Shown here one piece after another: positions 11,532-22,976 of a stretch of 64,000 nt of DNA; positions within the stretch are counted from its first letter, which is position 1; the number at the start of each line of letters is the position of its first letter. The notes beneath the pieces are model-generated. The model was given only the letters and a program-made list of their open reading frames with translations, did no database searches and was not told the origin of the DNA. This stretch comes from Parietaria judaica (Eukaryota > Streptophyta > Magnoliopsida > Rosales > Urticaceae): the NCBI GenBank assembly GCA_954871525.1, contig OX940862.1, positions 44,261,732 to 44,325,731 of the forward strand, given 5' to 3'. The translations under genes were made by a program, and so were the position numbers.

Positions 11532-12184
11532 TTAAAATCTAATATTGCTATGTACTCATTGTAAAATGAGTAGAAATTCTAACTTGTTGGCAAATACGTA
11601 ATTTGTTTTAGAGTTATTTTATCAATTATTTTTTCATAAGATTTTCATCTTAATACTTCAACAATTGCCAGGCACGTTAATTTCGTAAAAGCAATCTCAT
11701 AATCTATTTAATTGAAAAACGTGACTTCAATCTGTATTTCAATATTTAGACTGAAAAAACTCGTACAAAAGGATATTTTCGATAAGCAAACATAACTACC
11801 AATCCTAAAGGAGATCGTTTTACGTTAATGGAAGGAAAAAAAAACTTTATTAATAATAATAAAAAATACAATGAATGACATAGTAATACGGTCCAAAACG
11901 ACTTTCCTTATATGCAATATATTTGGGCACTTTACTGAATCAAAAAGGAAGGCAAAAAAAAAAAAATAGTAGAAATTCTAGATTCAGATCTGGATTCCTT
12001 TTTGGTTTCAGAGATTTTCATGTGAAATTGAAACCACATGAAATAAAACCATCCACTTTCATGGAGCCATGCTGCCAGGGTGAACATTGGCCTAATGACT
12101 GATCTGCTTCGGGTTTTCGACATGATTCCGAGACTGCTCAGCAGCAGAGATGGGACCCAAAATCTCTCCCATCTTAATGGATCC

Positions 12185-12227
<43 letters not shown>

Positions 12228-14012
12228 GTCCGGAGGAAAATGGTCCCAAGACATGTTTGTCTCATGTCATGGTTTTTTTTTTGCTTGGTTTCTTCTAGCT
12301 GATTGATTAAGCAAAAATCACAAATAATGAATAATAAAAAAGTACTATTATATAAACTTTAAGATTTGCTCCGTGAATTTATCGTGTTGAGAATATTTTC
12401 CCGTTTAATATTTTTTTTGTTGAAATTTCTCCTTCTGGTCATTAAAAAAATTGATTTTTTTTAAACAAATTAAGCCACGTGCCATCCCGCTCATGTGACT
12501 TCTTTTCTTTCATGTATATTAACTATGGCTTAAACTCTAACGAAAATTGTCGGAGTTTTAATAGGCCTGACAAAATTATAAATTTACAAGTTTAGCAAGT
12601 AAACCGTTAAAATTGTGGTAAGTTCAGATGGTAGAAAAGAGATAGTACGAGATGAAATCGTTAAAATTGCTAAATTTATATGATTAACGTCAATGAAATC
12701 TATTAGTTCTTAGCATACGAATCACGATGGTACGAGATGTAATGAAATCTATCATTAAAACTTAGATAAATAATATTTTATAAAGGAAAAAAATATAATT
12801 AATACAAAGTGATTAGTTTATCAAGTATTAATTTTAACGAGATCCCTAGTCATTCTTACTATGGACAACATAATTACATTTTCTTTTTGTTGTTAAGATA
12901 ATTCAAAAATATGATTGTTGAGATGAAAAATCACCACAACAATCACGGATATATGAATGGTGTAATAACACAATTGAAAATGGATCAAAAGAGAGAAAAT
13001 GCTCGAAAGTCGATGTTTGTGGAAGTTTGTGTATTACGTAAGCTTGCAAGAACTTGCGGTCTTATTTTATATCTCTAAGCTCGTTATTTTTAGACCTATT
13101 CTACCTAAGATTGTATTCCATCCTCATAAATATGTGCGTACTTTTGAGTTTAATTCCTTCATAACTGCCATAATCATTAGTTTTATTACATTGAACAAAC
13201 TGCTAGAAAATGCCATCATCAACTCCCTAAAAAAAGATTTCATTGCATTAATTACTTCCCGTTGATTGCCTTTATTCGCCTATTTGTCTCTCCGCTTCGT
13301 TAACCCCTTTCTCTTTTCCTGCTCTCTCATCTTCTGTCTCCTCGTCACTTATCTTCTCATCATCTGTCTCCCGGCCGTTTTTCTTTAGAGAGCATATTGT
13401 TGGTGATAGTCCTCATTGATGCGTTTCTCTTGGAAACCTCATTGCTCAGCTCCTTTATGCGTCTCTCATAGCTTTATGTCTCATCACCAATTTTCTTTCA
13501 TTCTCCCTGATCTTTATCACTAAATGTTGACTTTTCCCAGGATCGTTTTTTTTTAGTTTTTTTTTTTTTTTTTTTGGGATTTGATCTTGCTAACGTGCCT
13601 TCATTTTTAAACTTCTTTATAAAAGACAACGATAAATTTTTTTCGTATGCGAATTGACACGACCAAATCGTACCTCAAGAGTTAGCCCCCTATTTTATCA
13701 AGTACTTCAGGTAGTTAGTAAAATATGAGGCTGAAAAATGTTGCCCTTTTATTGTTGTCGACAAACTCATCGCTAATCTCCTCTGGTCGTTGAAAATACT
13801 TATCGTTGTTTTCCAGCTTCTCTTTCATCCGTCTTTGGCGATGACGGTGGCTCAAAATTCTCTCCGTTACTTGATGGCTACTCATTCGCCGCGAAACCCC
13901 CTGACCAATTGCTGATTTTACACGAGTGTCAGAACCATCGCGTCTGTTCACTTCGGTGCGTATGAGAATCCACTCGAGTGAACCTCGGGTACCCAGTTGT
14001 CGGCCAATCTTA
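11532..14012. other. Intergenic stretch, no gene recognised
   Basis: AT-rich sequence with a 38-base poly-T run (about 12186-12223). A pyrimidine-rich segment (about 13260-13540) and a moderately GC-rich tail (13700-14000) may be remnants of an older element. A short frame on the minus strand at 13715-13951 has no recognisable domain and no support, so it is not called. Confidence 0.5.
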
Positions 14013-16753
14013 TGTTGGAAATCGGTGGTATCAAGACGACTTCCTTACCACGATAATAGCCTCCGAGGCGTCCCGGTAACATTTAAAAATTCATTTTAAA
14101 GCGGAAATCTTGTTACCGAACCGACGACACGGATATCGGGTAACAGTTATTTTGTTAAGATCTGATAAATATTTTGAATTTAATATTTTCATAATCATTA
14201 TTAATAATCTAGTCGAATAGGAAATAAATAGAAAGTTGTAAATGGTTGCATTTATTTACCCAATGCATAAGGCTGTACCTCAACTGACGATTCCGGCTGC
14301 GCGTTTTGACTTGGACAGGGCTCCGCCGGTGCTGAGGGAAACTCCCGTGATCTTCCGGGATATTCTCCTGGATTCCTCGTACCGAAGCGTGGGATTCGCA
14401 GGCAGAACTCCGTAGCAAAATTTAACTAACGGTTCTTTTAAAGCTACCGGAAAAAATATCTCCTAAGCCGAACCAGAAGAGAGATCAGAAGCAGAAAACT
14501 CGCAGACCCTTGAGAAAGAGGGAGAGCTCGAGTTTTTGCTCTGGGGAAGGTGTAAAAAATTTGTAGAATGAGCCTCCTATTTATACGCTCAAGCTGTAAC
14601 CGATTTGGAGATTTTCCCTCCCATTATTCGAATTCTATTAATTAAATATAATTAATTATTTCAATCCAATAGTCCAGATTCAATATCATCTAAATCCAAT
14701 GGATATAATTAATCAGGGATTTAATTAAATAAATAATAATACATGATAAGATCAAAATATTTAATCTTATCATCATATGAATAAAATTTGAATTATATTA
14801 TATATACATATTTAAAATTCGAATTTGATGATGATAATCTAGATCCAATGGTTAAAAATAAATCTTAAACCAATCCAATGGATCAAATCAATTAGGGATA
14901 AAGTCAAATACCATAGGGTTTTACAAAACCCTAATTCAAACTCTTATCCATAATATTATTAGAATTTATATATTATATATATGTAATTAATTAATTTCTA
15001 ATCTGACGGCTAAAGATTAAATCTCAAAACCGATCCACCGGACACAATTAATTAAGAAAATTCAAAATTCCTAAACCTGGTCACCAAGTTTCAATTTCGA
15101 ATTACATTTAGGGTTCAAATCAATTATCTCAATCCAACGGTTGATATTAAATCATAACCGATCCTATGGATTAAATTGATTTTAGGGTTTTACCAAAATA
15201 CCAAAACATTAGGTACTTATGCCACAAATATAAATTCTCCAATTTACATATTCGAATTTAGCTAGGGTTTATATTGTCCAGACCCTAATTCGAATTTACA
15301 CATGTAACAATATATAAATATATATTTTTATTTATTAATATAAATCTTTTAATTATTTATTAGATATTTATAATTAAATCCAAATAATTAAATTATATTA
15401 ATAAAACCTAATCTCAATATCACACATTAAATGTCATGGTGCAACACCATCATTTAAATTCGTGACATGTGATTTAATTTCATAGTTTATCGAACCGAGT
15501 CATAAACTTAGAAAATCTATAAATCACAAACCGTAAGACAGAATGACTTGATTCAAAAAGCAAAGTTGCTAAGAATTTAATTTAAAACAACATAGTGCTG
15601 TTAGAAAATCTAAATTCTAACTTTCTTTTTATCTTGTAATTCCGTGTACCAAATATGATACCTTTGCCACGTTGACGATAAAACTAACTGACGTCTGACA
15701 CAGACTTGTCAGTTTTATAAGTCGAGCCAAATGATTAAACATTATCCAGAATGTATTTTAATCACGTACGTATCATCCGTTACGGAGCTATCCTGGGGAC
15801 CATGGACCCGTATCACTTAAGCTCCAACGAATTGCAAGTAGTTCGTCAAACCTCGAAGTGTTTCCACTATAGACCCGAGGCTGCACTCTTTAGTTATACG
15901 GTATATATTATTCCCTTATAACAGCAGGGTGTCCATTAGATTCAATCAAATACGGGTATTGTCCTTTCACTTGATGACTCACACATGAGCAGGCGGTTTT
16001 TACCGTAATGCCCCTCAATGCATTTTTATCCTTGACTCAGCCAGAAATTTTATGAGCAACCCACTTATGGTTTCGATTCATAAGTTGTGCATGGGTACCT
16101 TCACTTCTCACCATTGACAACCAAGGGAATCATCATGACTCTGATGAGAGCTGTGTGATGCCCATTTCTATGATCAAGCTATCCTTACTACTGACTATCA
16201 TGTTCCCAAAATAATAGTGTTGGGAATAGCGGTAATATCTTGTGTTCTTTAACGGTTAAATCAAAGAACAATCAAGCCAGTAGCTCGGACTTATGATCAC
16301 TCAGGACTTAGAACTTATATCCATTTAATCATCATTTTGTAACTCAACTACAAGTTATCAGTGACGGTCTTCTCGAGTTTAAGTCAGGTCCAGTCCAATA
16401 TGAAGACGCTTCATACTTAATGCACTTCTAGTGAGTGTGACACACACATAATCCAGAATAGGATTGTCACTTAGTCACATTAATAACCTTACCGATTAAT
16501 GGGCTCCCACCCTGTTAATCAGGTCACGGACATTTTAATTCATTTATTATGATTATTAATTCTTCCTCACATGACTCTGTTGTTATAATAATAACATAAT
16601 TGCATCCTTTATGAACGAAGGAATCAAACATTCTATTTTACTCTACCGGAAACTATAATAAGATTACATAATAAGTATCATCTTTATTCAACGACTTGTC
16701 ATAATCTTTTACAAATAGATAAATATCTTGTTTAAGAACACATATGCCCAGCA
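14013..16753 (-). mobile_element. Solo LTR of the long-LTR Copia family
   Basis: This 2.74-kb sequence matches the LTRs at 17085-19852 and 24587-27359 along its whole length, in inverse orientation. It begins TGTTGG and ends GCCCAGCA. A perfect 5-bp duplication TCTTA flanks it (14008-14012 and 16754-16758), so it is a complete solo LTR left by recombination between two LTRs, not a broken piece. On the minus strand its promoter segment keeps a TATAAATAGGAGG box near 14570-14585. Confidence 0.92.
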
Positions 16754-16758
16754 TCTTA

Positions 16759-17079
16759 GCCATTAATCATGTTTGGCGGTCTTGATCCTCAACCATTGGA
16801 TTTGACGCTAGCTGGAGTATTTGAACTCTGGATCCCAATTCCTAATTTATTCTTTACTCTCACACCATTTTCTCCTTGATTTCCTTTGTAAACCCTCTAT
16901 CAAAGCCTTGATTTTTTTTTGTTCTTATCAAAGCTCTCGATTCCTTTTACTAATTTCTCAATCTTTCTTCTTTATTCCCATGATTCCAAATTATTTTATC
17001 TTTCTCATGATCACACTATGAATTATTTTATTTTCTCTTTATCACACTATAAATTCTTTCTCATCATGATGAAGAAGGT
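16759..17079. other. Pre-insertion sequence between the solo LTR and the Copia element
   Basis: About 320 bases of older DNA separate two insertions of the same family in opposite orientation. It is pyrimidine-rich with no usable frame. It directly preceded the sequence now at 27360 before the Copia element landed, so it may be the upstream part of the decayed gene there. Confidence 0.6.
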
Positions 17080-17084
17080 CACTG

Positions 17085-19852
17085 TCTTGGACATATATGT
17101 CCTTAAACAAGATGTTTATCCATTTGTAAAAGATTATGACAAGTCGTTGAATAAAGATGGTACTCATTATGTTAATCTTATTATAGTTTCTCTAGAGTAA
17201 AATAGAATGTTTGATTCCTTAGTTCATAAAGGATGCAATTACGTTATTATTATCACAACAGAGTCATGTGAGGAAGAATTAATAAGCATAATAAATGAAC
17301 TTAAAATGTCCGTGACCTGATTAACTGGGTGGGAGCCCATTAATCGGTAAGGTCATTAATGTGACTGAAGTGACAATCCTATTCTGGATTATGTGTGTGT
17401 CACACTCACTAGAAGTGCATTAAGTATGAAGCGTCTTCATACTGGACTGGACCTGACTTAAACTCGAGAAGTTGTCACATAAGACCGTCACTGACAACTT
17501 GTAGTTGAGTCGCAAAATGATGATCAAATGGATATTAGTTCTAAGTCCTGAGTGATCATGAGTCCGAGCTGCTGGCTTGATTGTTCTTTGATTTAACCGT
17601 TAAAGAACACAAGACATTACCGCTATTCCCAACACTATTATTTTGGGAACATGATATTCAGTAGTAAGGATTGCTTGATCATAGACATGGGCATCACACA
17701 GCTCTCTTCAGAGTCATGATGATTCCCTTGGTTGTCAATGGTGAGAAGTGAGAGGTACCCGTGCGCAACTTATGAATCGAAACCATAAGTGGGTTACTCA
17801 TAATATTACTAGCTGAGTCAAGGATGAAAATGCATTGGGGGGCATTACGGTACAAACCGCCTGCACATGTGTGGGTCATCAAGTGAAAGAACAATAATCG
17901 GTATTTGATTGAATCTAATGGACACCCTGCTGTTATAAGGGAATAATATATACCGTATCAGTAAAGAGTGCAGCCTCGGGTCTATAGTGGAATCACTTCG
18001 AGGTTTGACGAACACCTAGCAGTTCGTTGGAGCTTAAGCGATACGGGTCCATGGTCCCCAGGATAGCTCCGTAACGGATGATACGTACGTGATTAAAATA
18101 CATTCTGGATAATGTTTAATCATTTGGCTCGACTTATAAAACTGACAAGTCAGTGTCAGACGTCATATAGTTTTATCGATAGCGTGGCAAAAGTATCATA
18201 TTTTGGTACATAAAAGTAACTGATAAAAATAAAGTTAGAATTTAGATTTTCTAACAGCACCATGTTGTTCTAAATTAAATTCTAAGCGACTTTGCTTTTT
18301 GAATCAAGTCATTCTGACTTACGGTTTGTGAGTTATGGATTTTCTATGTTTATGACTCGGTTCGATAAACTATGAAATTAAATCACATGCCACGAATTTA
18401 AATGATGGTGCAGTGTTGCACCATGACATTTAATGTTTGATAAAGAGATCAGGCTTTATTAATATAATTTAATTATTTGGATTTAATTATTAATATCTTA
18501 TTAATAATTAATTAATAATTAAAGGATTTATATTAATAAATAAATAATATATTTATATATATTTTTTATGTGTATATTCGAATTAGGGTTTGGAGATAAC
18601 AAACCCTAGCTAAATTCGAATATCTGAATTGAAGATTTTTATTTTTGCGGCATAAGTACCTGAAGTTTGGTATTTTGGCAAAAACCCTAAAATTAATTTA
18701 ATCCATTGGATCGGTTATGATTTAGTATCAACCGTTGGATTGAGATAATTGATTTGAACTCTAATGTAATTCGAAATTGAAACTTGGTGACCAAGTTTAG
18801 GTATTTCGAATTTGCTTGATTAATTATGTCCGTTGGATCGGTTTTGAGATTTTAGCTTTAAACGGTTGGATTAGAAATTAATTAATATTATATATATGAT
18901 ATTAAATTCGAAAATATTTGTGATAAGAGTTCGAATTAGGGTTTTGTAAAACCCTAGGGTATTTGACTTTATCCCTAATTGATTTGATCCATTGGATTGG
19001 TTTAAGATTTATTTTTAACCATTGGATCTAGATAATCATTAACAAATTCGAGTTTAAATATATATGTATAATATAATTCGAAGATATATAATATGATGAT
19101 AAGATTACATGTTTTAATCTTATCTTGTATTATTTAATTAATTAAATCCCTGATTAATTATATCCATTGGATCTAGATGAGATTGAATCTGGATCATTGG
19201 ATTGAAATAATTATTTATATTTAATTAAAGGAATTCGAAAATTGGGAGGGAAAATCTCCAAATCGGTTACAGCTTGAGCCTATGAATAGGAAGCTGATTC
19301 TACACATTATATACACCTCTCCCCAGAGCAAAAACTCGAGCTCTCCCTCTATCTCTAGGGTCTGCGAGTTTTCTGCTTCTGATCTCTCTTCTAGTTCGGC
19401 TTAGGAGATATTTTTCTCCGGTAGCTTTAAAAGAACCGTCAGTTAAATTTTGCGACGGAGTCTTGCCAGCGAAGCCCACGCTTCGGTAGCGAGGAATCCA
19501 GGAGAATATCCCGAAAGATCACGGGAGTTTCCCTCAGCACCGGCGGAGCCCTGACCAAGTCAGAACGCGCAGCCGGAATCATCAGTTGAGGTACGGCCTT
19601 ATGCATTGGGTAAATAAATGCAACCATTTACTGCTTTCTATTTGTTTCCTGTTCGACTAGATTATTAATAATGAATATGAAAATATGAGATTCGAAATAT
19701 TTATCAGATCTTAATTTTTGTTACCCGATATCCGTGTCGTCGGTCCGATAACAAGATTTCCACTTTAAAAATGAATTTTTAAATTTTACCGGGACGGCGC
19801 AGAGGCCATTATTGCGGTATGGAAGTCGACTTGATACCTTCGATTTCCTACA
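17085..19852 (+). repeat. 5' LTR of the Copia element
   Basis: It starts TCTTGGACATATATG, where the family has TGTTGGACATATATG, and ends GATTTCCTACA. The first dinucleotide has therefore mutated from TG to TC. Its TATA position near 19280 reads CCTATGAATAGG, a damaged TATA box compared with the 3' LTR. The LTR is unusually long for a Copia element. Confidence 0.93.
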
Positions 19853-19854
19853 AA

Positions 19855-19871
19855 TGGTATCAGAGCCATGG
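19855..19871 (+). other. Primer binding site, initiator tRNA-Met type
   Basis: TGGTATCAGAGCCATGG begins two bases after the 5' LTR. TGGTATCAGAGC is the usual plant Copia site complementary to the 3' end of initiator methionine tRNA. It fixes the plus-strand orientation. Confidence 0.92.
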
Positions 19872-21715
19872 TTCAAGGATAAATAATTTCAAAATTTAAT
19901 TTAAAGGTTTAAAGAACGAATTATTTGATGAATAAATTAATAATTAAAATTGAAATTTATTTCTGGATATTTTAATTTTAATTTAAAATTAGATTATTTC
20001 CCGACCCGAGAAATCGTGACGGGAAAAATGGCCGGACTGCTAGGCGCAGCCCAGCCCGTGGCAAGGGCTGACCAGGGGCTGCCTCTGCAGCCCCAGGGTC
20101 AAAAACCCTAGGTGCCACGGGCCAGGCCCGTGGTAAAGCACACGCCAGGGTGAGGCCCAGGGCGAAACCCTTGCGGGTTGCCCTGGCGAGCAGCGCCTGG
20201 GCCTCGCGCACTGTGTTGCGGCCCACGCTGCTTGGCAGCGGAATGGGCCTGCGGGCCCAGCGCGAAGTGGGCGCTGCCCTAGCCTCCCCGGTTGGCTGGG
20301 CGTGGCTTGTCCTAGGGTCGTGGGCCCGGGCTTAGGCCCGAAAGGGCCCACGCACATAATTTTAATTATGGGTCGGAATTTATTCCGACCCAGTTCCCTA
20401 GGAATAATTAAATATTAATTATAATTGAAATTAAACAATTATGAATTAATAAAATATGGATGTTATTTATGGATAAATAACATTGACTTATTTTATATAA
20501 TTCATAAAATTTAAATATGGATATTATTTAGTGAATAAATAATATTGTCTTGTTTAATAATAAAATATGGATGATAATTCTTAGGAATGATATCATTGAC
20601 TTATTTTAAAATTTCATAAATAATAAATTTTAAGCCATGGTATGAATTAATTGTTATTCTTAAAGAATGGGAATCATTAAAATCTAATTATATATATTCA
20701 TCAAAGATATAATTTGTTATAACCTATTTTCATAACCCGTAAACATAGTGCTTATGTTTAATCATTATTAATATGTCGAATTAAGGATAGATATGAATAG
20801 TAAAAGAGTAAATGTAAAGTGTTCATTATTAATCGGAAAAATCTCGATTATACAATCTTGTCTGAGGAAGAGGGAATCAAAAGTGGGGCCGGTTCACCAT
20901 CCACTTCTGGGTGACCGGTTAGGACCCCTCCCATCTACCTGGAGAAAGTATGATTGACCTATCACTACCGTCAAAATAATGAACACTATAATCACTGAGG
21001 CCTTATATATAATTACGTGTCGTAATTAATAAAGCCAAAATATAAACTTTTAATGTGTCATTAAAGGAAAGTTTATAATAAGTTTTAATTAACTTACGGT
21101 ATAATAAAAACGTTAGTTTATCAAAAACAATGGCAAGTATAGAATTAATGATAAAAGGTCTCCATTATTACTGTCACAAGGTCTGCTGACCACACCGCCT
21201 CGAGTCACCCTAGAGTGACCACTCCTCTTAAGGAAAGGTGTGCTTGTGGAAGGTTTGGCACCGTGATAGTTTCAAAAGAATATGGGGACGGAGGAATCTT
21301 GGAAATGGACCGTGAGTCACCTTAGAGTGACCATTCCTTAAGGATGACGTTTCCAAGAGGATTCCGAGAACCGAAAATAATGGGTTAAGCTTGCACGGAA
21401 GTTGGTACTTCCCGACCGTCTATGATGATAGTTAATAATCATAAAGAACTGTGGTAGTTTTTAATTTGAGAATTAATTAAGTTTATGACTAAAACTTAGT
21501 TTAACCAAACTACACAGTTGATACCGCGAGTCACCTTAGAGTGACCATGCCTTAAGGACGGCAACGATATGTACAGTCGGTTAAATTATCATGAAATATT
21601 CAATGGGTTTATTAACGTTTTCCCAAGAACATGTTTGCATCATGTGACTATTTCGAACCAACCTAATTACCCAAAACATTCTACCTATAATAAAGTTTAA
21701 TAAGTTTCTTTTTCA
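19872..21715 (+). other. Long untranslated leader of the Copia element, with a GC-rich block
   Basis: About 1.84 kb lie between the primer site and the first ATG. The stretch 20000-20360 is strongly GC-rich (GGGCCC, GCCAGG and CCCAGG blocks) in an otherwise AT-rich element; frames read there are not credible proteins. From 21196 to 21560 it carries three copies of a palindrome. The same architecture is present in inverse orientation at 48313-50175. The length and structure suggest a packaging or translation-control region, by inference. Confidence 0.75.
21196..21560 (+). repeat. Three copies of a GTCAC-N6-GTGAC palindrome in the Copia leader
   Basis: GAGTCACC(C/T)TAGAGTGACC, followed by a stretch ending TTAAGGA, occurs near 21200, 21314 and 21531. 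Each can form a five-base stem with a six-base loop. The spacing is uneven, about 114 and 217 bases. The same three copies occur in the related element at 48480-48846. Confidence 0.88.
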
Positions 21716-22521
21716 ATGCCAGTTAAAATGTCCGATCCAATTATCATCTCTAATGATGAACAAGATTCCGTTAACTCCTATTCACCTCTTGAGCAAGAGT
21801 CTGAAGAGCCACTGACTATCTTTGAGAAAGATACGGAATGGTTCAAATATGATGTTGAGTATAATTTACTCACTCACTATTTCAGCCAGTATCATCTCAA
21901 AGGTCAAGCTTTCAAGAATGCTATGCTCAAGACATCTCATGATGAAATTGAGAGACTATTATTGAAAGTGAATAAAGTAACGGGACTTGTCAGTGAGGCT
22001 ATTGCAAGGGATAACAAAAGAAAGACTGAATCGAAAGCCGAACCTGGAAGGAAAGAAAGAAAGTTTGGTTTGTCTGCAATGTGTTTCCAGTGTGGAACAA
22101 ATCCGAGAGTGAAAGGCCAGCTTAGATGCAGGCAACACCTCAGTTCATCTAAGGGTAAAACCTTTTCTGAACTATACATTGAATTTTATTGGAAGAGACT
22201 CATGTCTCAGTTCCATAGATTAAAATTACATAACATTGCGAACATTTTTCAATACAGAAGTGGCTTCTGCTAAAATGAAAAATGGACATGGAGCGTTATG
22301 CATTGAATGCTGGCTCAAACCAAGAGCAAACGTACATACTATGTGCCGGAATTGCTTGCGGGCTTGGAGAGGTAAAGACTCCCCTGTTAACCCCAAGATT
22401 AGTTTTTTATTGGTGAGATTATTCTCGGATCCATAGATTAAAAATCTAATATACTCTCTTTTCTTTTTCAGGTGGCGGGAGTTCCGGCGATGGGAGCTCA
22501 GTTGCAAACGGTAGCGAGTAG
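21716..22521 (+). CDS. Captured three-exon gene of unknown family with two C-X2-C-X11-C-X2-[H/C] motifs
   Basis: Exons are 21716-22154, 22258-22371 and 22472-22521. Both introns (103 and 100 bases) are GT-AG and the phases join, giving a 200-residue protein ending in TAG. The first residues follow the family's gag start (MSDPII here, MSNPII in the copy at 48312); from there the sequence is unrelated to gag. Residues 13-45 are acidic. Residues 45-105 look helical and charged, ending in a basic patch (about 99-118). Motif 1 is Cys123, Cys126, Cys138, His141; motif 2 is Cys161, Cys164, Cys176, Cys179. Both have Pro-Arg at the same offset and CR at the third Cys, so they are likely duplicated zinc-binding units, one in exon 1 and one in exon 2. 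The C terminus (184-200) is rich in Gly and Ser. I do not recognise the family. Retained introns suggest capture at the DNA level or of unspliced RNA. It could alternatively be a domesticated accessory gene of this lineage. Confidence 0.72.
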
Positions 22522-22849
22522 TATTCGAGTTACTCGAAGAAGGGAACTTGCTAATTTTTAAGTTTGAATTCGATTTGAGTTTGTTGTTATTACAATTCTT
22601 GCATTCATTAAAGACCTCAGTTTATGTTTATAATTCTTTATCAATGAAGTTATCATTTTGAATTATTCATAAACACCTGACGTGTTACTTTGATAGTCTT
22701 CAATAAATCTTTATCAATTCATGTGTAATTGAATATCATTTTTTTATGAGATGATATACAAGATTATCATTATGTAAAAGATAACAGTGATTGTTGTCAA
22801 ATAGAGAGTGGAAACCACGGTCCCAGGATCAGAACCATGTGATACTCAG

Positions 22850-22975
22850 ACGTAGTGGGAGGTTAATATTAACAACACTACGAGTAGTCATTGTAAGAGT
22901 TTCATTAGAAACTCTGGGAATGCTCAGTCGTAGTGGGAGGTTCTTGTGAACGGTTCAACACTACGAGTAAACCCA
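22850..22975 (+). repeat. Duplicated GTAGTGGGAGGTT...CACTACGAGTA blocks before the reverse transcriptase
   Basis: CGTAGTGGGAGGTT followed by CACTACGAGTA occurs twice, at about 22852-22888 and 22929-22970. GTAGTG and CACTAC pair, so each block can form a hairpin. The related Copia copy has the same two blocks, inverted, at about 46850-46990. They sit where an integrase gene would be expected. Confidence 0.75.
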
Positions 22976-22976
22976 A

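Noticed and set aside
12080..12298. Frames with long Phe or Lys runs
   Set aside because: They are translations of the 38-base poly-T run.
13715..13951. Frame of 78 codons before the solo LTR
   Set aside because: No domain, no splice partner and no support from nearby sequence.
19439..19627. Similar short minus- or plus-strand frames at 14209, 19439, 26946, 42497 and 50428
   Set aside because: They are the same conserved R-U5 segment of the LTR in each copy, not a gene.
20040..20357. Frames in the GC-rich Copia leader
   Set aside because: Pro-, Gly- and Ala-rich on all strands because of base composition; the equivalent frames are not conserved in the leader at 49690-50050.
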